From Nosema muscidifuracis (taxonomy: Eukaryota; Microsporidia; Nosematidae): 64,000 nt of DNA. Made by a program: the position numbers and the translations under genes. The DNA lies in NCBI GenBank assembly GCA_028335825.1, contig JAIOKI010000015.1, forward strand, positions 395,696 through 459,695, read 5' to 3'. The notes under the pieces were generated by a model. The model saw only the letters and a program-made list of their open reading frames with translations, was not told the origin of the DNA and did no database searches. This document shows, one piece after another, positions 53,262-63,703 of the stretch; position 1 is the first letter of the stretch; each line of letters starts with the position of its first letter.

Positions 53262-55556
53262 TGTTAATAAATATAGAACTGCAAAATCATTAATTAAAGT
53301 ATTTTATTATCTTTTAATATCTTTATAAAACCTTGAATTATCATGTTTGACATAAATCTAATTGCTATACTGTTTAAGTAACGGTTATAAAATATTCTAT
53401 TTAATAAGTTGTAATATTTATTTGGTTGATTTTCATCTATCAAATTTAAGAATAGTCCATGAATTTCGATATTTTCTCTTAATGAATCTTTTGATTTTGT
53501 TTTATAATAATCTGAAAATATTTTTAAAAATTTTTTCTTATTTTTTTAAAAAAATATTTTAAATCTAAAATCAACTTAGGATTTAAACATGCAACCAAAT
53601 ATGATAATCTGTCCATTAAAAAATGCTCATTTTCATGTATTAAATAAACATTATCTTTTCTATAATACATTATTATATGAAATAAAAGTCTAATAAAACA
53701 GTTAATATTTTTTTTCTTTGTAAGAATGTCAAAAAGACATTTGTAGAGTATAATTTTGTCTAAAGGATCTTCAATATTATTAATACTTTCTATTATACAT
53801 GAAATTATTGTCTCTTTAGATATTTTCTTTTCATTCATTTTTTGATAAACTTCTTCTGTTATTTTATTCAAAAAATCGATGTTTGATTTAGTAAAAAAAT
53901 ATATTTTTAAAGTAATATATTGAATGTACTTAATTATAATACTAGATAATTCTTCTTTTTCATTAAAATATTCATAATTCTTTATGTTTAATTTGCTAAA
54001 GTCGAATTCCTTAATGAATTTCATATATTTAAATATTAGATCAATATTATCATAGATATCATTAGAATTATAAAACCCATCAATTTGAAATATGTTGGGT
54101 ATAAACATATGATTCTTCATTATATCTAATAAGATGTCTTTATAACCTTCATAAGATTCATGCGTATTGTTTATTAAATCCAATAAATATTTTAACTGTA
54201 AGTTGATTTGTTCCATATCATTGTGAAACATAGATATAGTCTTATTAAACAAGAAAAAATCATCTATTGGAAGAATATTTGTGTTATCGTGATTTGAAAG
54301 ATTAATTGGTTCGTTCTCATAAGATTGATTTGATTCATTTTGCAAAGTAACAGAATTTTGATCTAATTTCGGATAAAGATTATCAATATACTTATTTAAA
54401 GATAAATAATCTTTGTCGATTTTGTATCTTTCTAATAGCCCATAACGTATAACTGGAGATTTTTCATAATTATCTAGCTTATCAGTCATAAAATCAGATT
54501 CATCTAGAGATCCCAAATCAATAGGTATGTAATCTTTACTTGGAAGGATCTCTTTTATTACATACATCTCATTAGAAGAATTCTTTGTACCATTTATAAT
54601 CAAAAAATATAGAGTTTTCAAAAACATTATGGATCTAAAATATTCAAATTTATATATTTTTTTTAAATATTCACTTAATTGAAATATATATATTTCTTCA
54701 ATAAACAAATTCTCATAGCTATGAATTTATTATAATAAAACATTATAATAATACTTTTTATACACGTAATTTTACTAAGATAAACGTAATAAATTTAATC
54801 AAATTTTCATGTATTGTAATGACCAAACAATTATTTAATTACTGATTAAATATTTTCAAAAACAATATTAATAAATTATAAATTTTATTATCTTTTTAAT
54901 CTATATATAATATAAGAATATATTTTTAATTAAATAATTTGAATTGATAACAATATACAAAATAATATTTTTTATATAAATTAAAATGATATAATAACAA
55001 ATTTACAATCTGTATAGATGTAGATTAATTAGAAAACATAAACACAGAATATGATATCAAATATCAGAAAATAGCTCAATTAAAGCTAAAATTTCATATG
55101 AGTTAAAATAAATATAAAATAATATTTCTATGACTAGTAGCTTATTTTATGAATATAGAAGATGGTTAATTTTTTCCAACTTGTAACAAATATTTATAAT
55201 ATTATTTATGTAAATAAATACATTCATATTACATAAATCAGTAAAATTATTAGAAGTATTTATTTAATAAACAAAATTTTTTTATTTTGATAATTTTTTC
55301 TATTCATCAACAATAAAACATATAAATAACTATTTAATAAATTTATGAATAATTTTGTAAATACTATCATTTTTAATCTAAGTTATGTTCTTTGATTTAT
55401 TTATTATAAATAATATTTTCAATATAGATTTTTCTTAAGTTGAATTCTAAAAATAAGATTATATCATTGATTTAAACATTTAATTTATATTATCTTCAAT
55501 GAAAAAAATTCTATTATTTGTATTATAAAATCTAAATTTCATAAAAACTAATTTTA
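53262..55556. repeat. Segmental duplication, copy 2 (partner 27495-29935)
   Basis: Same order of anchors as copy 1, covering the gene, its short 3' flank and about 0.9 kb of 5' flank. An insertion of about 35 bp relative to copy 1 (AGCTCAATTAAAGCTAAAAT region, about 55070-55105) and scattered deletions are visible. Both copies have the same orientation on the minus strand, about 25.7 kb apart. Confidence 0.85.
53291..54627 (-). pseudogene. Secreted protein of the IKEILPSKDYIP pair (copy 2, apparently frameshifted)
   Basis: Starts at the ATG at 54627, matching copy 1 (same CATTATGGATC context); an upstream extension to 54708 is not supported. Signal-peptide-like MFLKTLYFLIINGTKNSSNE, then IKEILPSKDYIPIDLG and LDESDFMTDK as in copy 1. 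The first frame ends at 53524 inside a homopolymer-rich stretch (about 53524-53570). The remainder of the copy 1 protein is found in the next frame down to about 53291 (SDYYKTKSKDSLRENIEIHG, LFLNLIDENQ, FMSNMIIQGFIKILKDNKIL). One base in an A/T run accounts for it, so it may be a real truncation (about 367 residues remain) or a sequencing or assembly error. Confidence 0.7.
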
Positions 55557-56819
55557 GAATATGAAACACTATTGATAACAAAAATTCCAAGAGTTGCGAA
55601 CTGAAGCGTATTTAAAATAGATGATGACATAATCAAATTTCTTTAACAGATATGAAATGTATATGGAAACAGTAATGCAATCAATATTTTTAATATTAAA
55701 ACGTCATTATATTACAACATGGATGATTTTAAACCCTTATAAATAAGGATGAAACGAAAAAATATAATTACATTTTTAAACTCTTTTCTATTTTTAGCAA
55801 AAACTTGACTAACAGATATAATGTGATTTTATAATTCAAGAACTGTAGAAGTAAAGAAAAGACATTAGAATGAACTGATATTAATCATTGAGAATCTCTG
55901 TACAATAATAAGATGAGAATTATATGTATGTAATGACGTGAGAAAGAGTTTTTACAAACTTCTTGAACTATATAGAATTAAGATAGGTCTAGACGGATGT
56001 GTTCAATCCAGAGTGTTTAAAATGACTCTAGAAATATAAACATGGTCAGTTCAAAGACTCAATCTCTGAGGACCACAAATAGAGCAATTCAAATAATCGG
56101 ACCTTATCAATTTGGAATAGAAAACTTAAACATGAAGATACCCAAATCTTTTATTTAATGGTAGATTTATAATAAAATGATGAGACTATACTTTGTTTTA
56201 ATAGATAGGTTAAATATGTTCTAATATATATCTAGATATTAATCTTTTATAGTACATATATGTTTATTTATATCGTCAATAATTAATACTAAACATCAAA
56301 ACCTCTGATTTTTTATATTTTTAAACAAAACTTAACATAAAATATCTTTATGTTTATATTTATACTGACAAAGTGATACCATATTTTCAAAAATAGCATA
56401 TTAATATCTTAATATCTCATTCTTATTATGATGTTGAAATTCTAAGCTATCTACTACTTAATTCTTAATAAAATAGATAAAGATCCATAATTTCGATTAT
56501 TAATATGCTTGTTCAACATAGAATTTTATACTAAAAAATTACACTATCTAAACATTTATTCTATCTACTAAATTTACTCATTTGAAAGTGTTATATCATC
56601 AACCAACATTGTGTATTATTTATAAGACATATCAAAATTATTTAAAGGGTTAAAATTTTATAATAAAAAAAGATTACAATCATCTTATAATTATAGAGAG
56701 GTTAATCAATAAAAGAGATTATACATTCACAAAATAAATTAAATTTAAGGCCATTAATTACTGTAAAATTAGAATTTATATGTATAGAGTTTAAAATATA
56801 AAATTAAAGTTTTAATTAA
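54628..56819. other. 2.2-kb spacer with duplication flank and a coding relic
   Basis: To about 55556 it is the 5' flank of the duplicated segment. 55719-56177 is a coding relic. 56180-56819 is low-complexity AT-rich DNA with no gene seen. Confidence 0.45.
55719..56177 (+). pseudogene. 152-codon coding relic in a single frame
   Basis: From an ATG at 55719 one frame runs to about 56177 without any frame change but with about eleven stops. It reads MDDFKPL, MKRKNIITFLNSFLFLAKT, then a 41-codon run including ELYVCNDVRKSFYKLLELYR and IKIGLDGCVQSRVFKMTLEI, then TWSVQRLNL, GPQIEQFK and RYPNLLFNGRF. Base composition is clearly less AT-rich than the flanks. The pattern suggests decay mostly by base substitution. 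Origin not identified. Confidence 0.5.
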
Positions 56820-58448
56820 TTAAAGATCGTTTATATTCAAGTTTGTTCCTTCGTAAAATGTTTGAAGATATTTTTTCTCAAAATTATCCTCTGAGTATTT
56901 CAAAATCAATTTTTCATCAACTATTGATTTATCACTTATCAATTGAGAAATAAATACAGGCATTGTCAAAGAATGATCTAAAATGAAATTTTGACTTTCG
57001 TTAATAGTTTTAAAATAAACTTCCTCAATAAAAATATTTAACATCTCAAATATTGAGTAATCTTTGTTACCTGGTAAATTCATAATATCTTTCACAGAAG
57101 CTATTGATAAAATCTGATTGAACTCTTTGAAAAAATCTAATTCATCATTCTGATTATTTGCAATATCACATAATTCAGAAAAGAGCAGAGTATTATATAA
57201 AGTGAATCTAATACTCTCATAATGAGAATTTATATGATTAGTAATATCTTTAATATCAATATTAGCACTATTTTGATAATACAAATAATCCCTAAATTGA
57301 GATTTGGTAATTATAGCTAAACTATATAGAATGTTAATTAGAATTATTCCCCTTTTTGAATCTTTATTGTTCAATATATTTTTTAAGACTATTATATATA
57401 TTTCACTTCCTTTTAATGCATTCATTAATCTATTTATATCCAATAAAGTTTCCCTATCCATTCCAGTAACTATTGAGTAATAATTTTTTATCCCTTCGAA
57501 TTGATCTTTTGATATAGGTAAATATTCAAGATTTTTATCAACTGATATTTCTTTATCATAGAAATAACATATTGAATTCCAAATTATATTTTTTTCATTT
57601 ATTTTCAAATCTATTTTTCTTGTTAACCTAATATTTTCGAATTCCATATTTTTTCTTTTAAAAATAAAATTGTCAGTAGCTTTATCAATCATTTCCAAAA
57701 TCAAATCTATTTCTAACAAATCAAAGTTGAAATTTTTAACAAATTTCAATAATGCATTTGCATCTTCTTCTGAAATAATATTATTTTTGATATAATAATA
57801 TCGAAAATATTCAGTTAAGTCAAAAGATCCTATACAAAATGTAAAAAAATATAACAGATTTTTTTCTCCGAATAAAACGAGGTTAAATAATTGTTTATCA
57901 TTATTTTTAAAAAAAAAATCTATGTATTCTATTTTTTTCTCAAACGTACATGATGCAAATTTTAAATCATTTCTAATAATAGATTTATAATTCAGATAGT
58001 CTCTTTTACTTTCGTCATAGTTTTCGATCATGCAAGTATAAGATGATAGATTTTTCAAAAATTCATAAAGATACGTCGCATTCTTGTATAAATCATCACC
58101 CTCCTCTACTATAAAAATATATTTTATTTCGCTATCTCCAAAAGAATACAACTGTTGAATTATTTTCGCTTTTAAGGATTCTTTAAGATTTAAATCCTCA
58201 TCTAAATGTTCATCCAACTTAATAATAATTGGGTTAGTTATTCCATGAAGCTTATCAAATCTTTCTATTACTACTTCTGAGCGATCTAAGTCAATTATAT
58301 GAATTATATAATTTTCGTCTAAATCTAAGCATGCATAATCACCAGTATTCAACTTATCCTGAATCTTCTCTAATAGCTGATTTTGAATATTATAATGTAG
58401 TTCAAGTAAATCTAAAAATACTAAATTAAATAATAAAAACAATTTCAT
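56820..58448 (-). CDS. Secreted protein, ~540-residue paralogous family (member B)
   Basis: 542 residues, signal peptide MKLFLLFNLVFLDLLELHYN. Its N-terminal part (IQNQLLEKIQDKLNTGDYAC-LDLDENYIIHIIDL ... LDEHLDEDLNLKESLKAKII) resembles both member A and the partial gene at the right edge (FNKYLDEKNDLKDEFKKKLI). The mid-region LYFFTFCIGSFDLTEYFRYY also matches member A. Helical, acidic/basic mixed, scattered Cys, no known domain. Start context AATCCTTATG has CC only. Same strand as member A, 32 kb away. Function unknown; family members this diverged suggest fast evolution. Confidence 0.75.
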   Translation of the reverse strand: MKLFLLFNLVFLDLLELHYNIQNQLLEKIQDKLNTGDYACLDLDENYIIHIIDLDRSEVVIERFDKLHGITNPIIIKLDEHLDEDLNLKESLKAKIIQQLYSFGDSEIKYIFIVEEGDDLYKNATYLYEFLKNLSSYTCMIENYDESKRDYLNYKSIIRNDLKFASCTFEKKIEYIDFFFKNNDKQLFNLVLFGEKNLLYFFTFCIGSFDLTEYFRYYYIKNNIISEEDANALLKFVKNFNFDLLEIDLILEMIDKATDNFIFKRKNMEFENIRLTRKIDLKINEKNIIWNSICYFYDKEISVDKNLEYLPISKDQFEGIKNYYSIVTGMDRETLLDINRLMNALKGSEIYIIVLKNILNNKDSKRGIILINILYSLAIITKSQFRDYLYYQNSANIDIKDITNHINSHYESIRFTLYNTLLFSELCDIANNQNDELDFFKEFNQILSIASVKDIMNLPGNKDYSIFEMLNIFIEEVYFKTINESQNFILDHSLTMPVFISQLISDKSIVDEKLILKYSEDNFEKKYLQTFYEGTNLNINDL

Positions 58449-59329
58449 AAGGATTAAAATTTTTTGTTTAAATATTTTTAAAATTTAAATTAAAAAATTT
58501 TCATAGAAATTTAATTTAAAAAATTACTACAGAGAAAACATTGAAACAAATAATAGTATAAATAGAGAATCAGATCAATACAAATTTATTTATTAAACAA
58601 AATATTTTTGATATTTGAGCAATGTTTATATGTTTACACATTATAAATTAAAATTATTTTCTATGGAAATCATATTTATAAATATTTAAATAACCCATTG
58701 TTTTAAATTAATTTTTAATCTATTTTTTCTTAATTTTTTTTAAAATTTAAATTAAAAAAAGAAAATTTTTATAAATATTTTAGATAATAATTCAAAAGTT
58801 TCTAAACATATTCTTATTCTTTTACTAGATTTATAAACTTATTTACACTAATCTTTAATATTAGATTTTATTTATAGTCAGTCTTTTAGTTACATTAAGC
58901 TTACAATATTATTATTTTAATTGATTGAAAACAGGTGATTGAATAATTAATATTGTTAACAGTTTTATTTTTGTTAGTGTCAGACATCCTAAAAAAACTG
59001 GGATTCTTTTTTTAAAAATTTTAAAATATCAACAAATATATTTCTGATCATTCTCTTATTGAAATATTTTATAATAATTTTTATTATCCCTGCGGATAGT
59101 TTTAAAAAATTTAATAATATGCGCATGGCGTAATAAAATTCATTTTTTTTTATTTGGTAATTGTTATGCTGATAATCATATTACAAAAAAAGGTTAGATC
59201 GTAATGTGTGTATCAGTAATAATCAAGGAGGAAATGTTTTATGATTTTTTTATAAAATAATTCATCATTAATAGATATCAAGAATATCTAATTATGGGTA
59301 TTGAATCATCTATAAACATGCTTTAAAAT

Positions 59330-59815
59330 GTATATCAAATTATGAATATTTTTTTCCTCATCATCTCTAGATGACATTTTTCTTCTGTTCTGTATTCCAT
59401 TGGAATGTTGTAAAAGTTTTCTTCAGAAATATTGATTTCATAGAAATCCGTATAAATGAAGTTATATTTAACATTGCATGTATTGTGTCCTATGTTATAA
59501 TAAAAGGTATATTTTTCTATTAAACAATGTAAAAGAGGAAGTATATTAGCAAGTTAGTCGTATCTTCTTAATTTTACTATATCAAACTGCTAAAAATTAT
59601 CTTAAGATATTTCACCTATTTCTATTATTATGATTTCAAATTCTATTCTATTAGTGACTAATATTTGTGTTTATTATCAATAGATAAATATTTCATTTAG
59701 GATTATGTCTTCTTACCTTTATATTATCGCTTTCTTATCAAAAAAGTAAAATTCTAAGTGATTTCAAATATATTTAATTTTAAAAATATTTCTCATCTTT
59801 GAAGCTATCATTGTA
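59330..59815 (-). pseudogene. Degenerate gene, divergent from the Pob3 relic
   Basis: A single minus-strand frame of about 160 codons with roughly nine stops: MIASKMRNIFKIKYI, NHLEFYFFDKKAII, TQILVTNRIEFEIIIIEIGE, QFDIVKLRRYD, then a run of over 50 codons with LANILPLLHCLIEKYTFYYN, NVKYNFIYTDFYEINISEEN and FYNIPMEYRTEEKCHLEMMR. It lies head to head with the Pob3 relic, as real gene pairs do here. Family not recognised. The antisense frame is also fairly open but far more hydrophobic and less protein-like. Confidence 0.48.
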
Positions 59816-59958
59816 TATTTTTATCGATTCTCTTTTTTAAATTTATATGAATGTTATTTTACTGAGGATGATGTGTTTTAGGGTAAAAAAATATATAAAT
59901 AAATATTCAAAAACCAATAACTTGCTATTGAATTTTATAATTTTAATTTTTTTACCCC

Positions 59959-61009
59959 ATAGAAGTTGAAACAATAGAAAACGGTTTTCTGAAAAATGAA
60001 AAATTATTATGAAACTTGCTGATGATATAATATCTATTAAATCCCAAGAAGGAGATATTATTACATAAAAAAGATATAGAGATGTTTAGAGATACAGATT
60101 TAAGATTATATGAAAATACTTTATTTTTTGTTAGTTGTATAGGTGAGAATCATATTGATGAAATTATTAAGATATGTAATAAGATAAATATTATATGAAA
60201 AAATTAGAAATTAATAATATTGAAGTAAATGGAAAATCTTATAGAATTTAATAATGTAAAGATTTTATTGGATATTCCTATTAAAAATATTGAATGTATA
60301 GCATATGTAAGAAATGAAATATCAATTAAATTTGATAATGTTAAAATTAGATTTATAACTACTAAGTAATGTATTAATGAAATAAAAGATGCTTGTAATA
60401 ATAATATTGAAGAATATTTACTAACTTTTGAAGTTATTACTATTGTATAACCTAAAGGAAAAAATAATTTTAAATTTTATGAAGATTATTTAAAACTATT
60501 AAAAATAGTTATGATCATAAAATATATTATAAGAATACAAGTGAAATATACTACTTAGAAAAAAAAATTGTTCTATCTTTAGATACATTTATAAAACACG
60601 GACTTACAAAATATTAACTTTTAGAGTAGAAGAAGATACAAATGTTAATGATTCAAGATTAGAAAAAAGATACAATTGTTTACTTTTTGAAATATTTTGA
60701 AAAACTTACTACACTTAAATAATAACAAGTAAATTTACTACAAGCGATCTAAAACGTGGATGTCTTATATTTTTACCAATATCAATAAAGATAAATCTTA
60801 AAGATATTTATACTGTATAATAAATGGAAGTTTGTTACAAGATAAGACATTTAATATGACAATATCAGCTGATTCTAATTATACTTTCAATGGGTTGTAT
60901 AAAGAAAAATATATATTAAGAAAATAATGTGCAGATAAGAAGTGAAGTATTTGAAGATGTATTGAGTTCTGATGAGAATGTCAGTGATCTGAATGATGAT
61001 GATATTTAA
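59959..61009 (+). pseudogene. POB3: Decayed FACT complex subunit Pob3/SSRP1
   Basis: About 350 codons with multiple stops and frame changes. Segments align in order to SSRP1/Pob3: NGFLKNEKLL start; IKNIECIAYVRNEISIKFDN then VKIRFITTK (SSRP1 ...NVSNCTLGKNEVTLEFH...MEIRF); PKGKNNFKFYEDYLKL (TPRGRYDIRIYPTFLHL); KKIVLSLDTFIKHG-LTKY (FVISLDPPIKQGQTRY); KTFNMTISADSNYTFNGLYK-EKY (RSFDLEIETKQGTQYTFSSI-EREEY); and an acidic tail SSDENVSDLNDDD as in SSRP1. CCCC at 59955-59958 sits directly before ATAGAAGTT where ATGGAAGTT would be expected, so the start codon itself appears mutated. FACT is an essential nucleosome chaperone, so an intact copy is expected elsewhere. Host-gene relic; call rests on ordered motif matches by eye. 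Confidence 0.82.
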
Positions 61010-61559
61010 ATTATATTGTTATTTTTAATAAGTCATATTAAAATTAACTTTTATCATTACATACAATAAGGATATTACATTATTTGGGTATCGACTTTAC
61101 AATTAACATCTTCTTAATGAATTCTAAGGGTTGAACTTATTGTCAAGTTTTCTAGAACTTAAGAAAGAGAGAATATAAATATATATCTAAAATATTATAG
61201 AATATTTATTTATCTGTATTACATAACATGAATAGGATAATAAATTTTACATGATCTGATATTTAGTAAAAATTATTTATTAAGCATATATCAAGAATTT
61301 ACTCTACATAGATAAAATATATTATAATTTTTATAATATAAAAAGTTTTTCATAGATGTTATTTAACGTATGCAGAAAAATAAATATTTCTTTTAAGTAT
61401 TTTATCTCTTTATGTAAAACTTAGAATATTCTCTTAAAGTTTGTACTTTATTAATTATTATAAATAAGATTCATAAAACTCTTTAATTTTATATTTAATT
61501 TATTATTGAAAATATAATTTTTTTGTTAAATTAAAAATACTTAAGAAAATATAATTACT

Positions 61560-61797
61560 CATAGATTTAATTTTATATATTTATAAGATTATCTTTGCCT
61601 GCTTCTGTAAAATAGTTTTAAGTTAATTTATTAATTAATTGGTTTATGACTCTTATATTTATACCTATTAACAGATAGATATTTAGATACATAAAATACT
61701 ATCTTAAAATTAATGTTCCTCTTTAATTATATAAATAAAGAAATCATTATATTTTTGACACTTCTTTATCTATTATTTCAATAAATAACAATGTTTA
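61560..61797. repeat. Dispersed ~240-bp repeat, copy 2 (partner 33830-34095)
   Basis: Same block order as copy 1, including TTATCTTTGCCTGCTTCTGT and TTAATGTTCCTCTTTAATTA, with a ~20-bp internal deletion. Here it abuts a coding relic rather than an intact gene. Confidence 0.9.
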
Positions 61798-61799
61798 AT

Positions 61800-62480
61800 C
61801 ATATAGCTTGTCCAAAGTGAAAAACCCATATCTAAGCAAATAATAGACTTCTTCAAAATCTACTAGATGATTTCTAGAAAGTATTTTTCTAGACTAAATA
61901 CATTAACATAAGTTTTATAAAATAGAAAACAATAGATCATAAGAAAGCTATGTCATTTATAATATCCAGGTATGATATGTACGAATAGAAAACACTTGAA
62001 GAAAACTATAAATCTCTATCCTTATAAATCCTCAATAAATATTCTATATTACAAAGAAATAAGTATCTTTTATCCACAAATAAGATGAAGCTTCTGCCAT
62101 CTGCTGAATTTAATTCAGTAGTATCAAAATTATCTTAATCTAATATACCAGTAAATGGCATACAATCAGACTTCAATCGATAAATAGAGACATTTACAGT
62201 ATGAATAATATAATTCTTGTCATTGTGCCATAAACCAACCCATAATATAGCTTATACAAATAATGAATTGCAAGTATTGCTTTTCATTTACAATTTAAGA
62301 GATCAGTAGTGTGCATATCCATACACAAAACTTGATTTAATAAGTTAATATTAAAAATGGTTGCTCTTGCATTACGATATAAATTAAAGAATTGACAATA
62401 AATTTTTCTATTTGTACATTGTTCCCTTTGTCTATATATGTAATAATGTATGTATGTTTGGGGTTTATTTTATTTTATGT
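61800..62480 (-). pseudogene. Large coding relic of unknown family
   Basis: Minus-strand runs in order: TYIHYYIYRQREQCTNRKIY and CQFFNLYRNARATIFNINLL-NQVLCMDMHTTDLLNC; KAILAIHYLYKLYYGLVYG; then in another frame ILWVGLWHNDKNYIIHTVNV-SIYRLKSDCMPFTGILD and DNFDTTELNSADGRSFILFV-DKRYLFLCNIEYLLRIYKDR. These long, rich-composition runs leave little doubt that it was protein-coding. A handful of interruptions. I do not recognise the protein; host gene or element origin is open. Confidence 0.55.
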
Positions 62481-63703
62481 TGTTTATCCAATAGAAATTT
62501 ATAAAAAAGGGGTAATTTATTTGACATTTTGTAAAATTACTGATTAATATTTACAAAGAATGTATGGTTCCTATACTGCAGTGATCTAAAGATATGTCTA
62601 GTACAAAATCTGGTATAATAACAAGTATTCTAAGAAAGCTGTTTGAATGACATTTAGGACTAAGTAATTATATTATATAGAATAATTAATAAATTCTGCA
62701 TCAACAGAATTCATGTGCAAGTAGCTCATAATAAGTTTAGAGCATTAAGAAAAAGAAACATAATAATGAATTAATTACAAACAAATACAAAAAATATCCT
62801 GTTATGTTATATTATTATATATAAATTTTGTTATGACCACGTGGTATTTCGTAAGATGATAACAAAAATTTTTATTATATACAAATTGTTTAATGATCAT
62901 TCCAATTTTTTTGTTTGGTCCTGTTATAACGTAACATTTATGTGCACAATCTTCATACCTATTAAATATTGAATTTGTATTTTTGGCTGGAATTTTGTTT
63001 GAAATATTTTTTAAACCACATAAAATTTTAAAATGTGAATTATTAATTTAAGTTACAAAATTATATTTTTGAAATTATTCATTTCAAATTAAATATATGT
63101 TTAATAGTAGTACACTACTTAACATTCAATTTATCTATGTATAATCAACTATAAATAAAAGATGAAATTCAATTTTTCTAACAATAATAAAGTATTTAAA
63201 TTATCAACCAATATTGTTATAAATCTATTAGAGTATCTGTATTGTTTCACTCTCAAATTATAAAATCAGAATTTAAATACGTAATTTTATATTTATTATT
63301 ATCATTCAAACATCTTGAATTTATAAAATTTAATTTTTTTAATCATCAGCATTGTGATGACAAATAGAAAATTATTATCTCTTTTTCTGACATATATAAA
63401 TGTTTGATATATTTTTAATTTAAATAACAAATTTATATTTGTAAATTAAAATTACACAACAATTACATAAAAATAAAATATTACATTTAAAATCATAAAT
63501 TTATTATTTTCTAACTACAATAAAATATTTAAAAAATATATTCTAACAATTGATAAATTAAAAAAATTTTAATTTAAATACAAAAATAATAATTCTTTAT
63601 TTTTTCATTTTTAACATATCTATGATTTTCAATATTTTCGATTTTTCTACTAAAAAAATTAATTTATTTGTAAAAATATAAATTTGAAATTTTTTACCCC
63701 ATC

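Larger units (their letters stand above)
58449..63703. other. 5.3-kb region of pseudogenes and a dispersed repeat
   Basis: Contains two divergent relics (59330-59815 minus; 59959-61009 plus, the Pob3/SSRP1 relic), repeat copy 2 (61560-61797) and a large relic (61800-62480 minus). A weaker minus-strand patch occurs at about 62540-62800 (MSYLHMNSVDAEFINYSI, VIQTAFLEYLLLYQILY). 62820-63703 is AT-rich leading into the last gene. No intact gene. Confidence 0.5.

Noticed and set aside
10027-62480. Alternative genetic code to explain in-frame stops in the relics
   Set aside because: All intact genes in the window end with normal stops and none contain internal stops, so stop reassignment is not supported.
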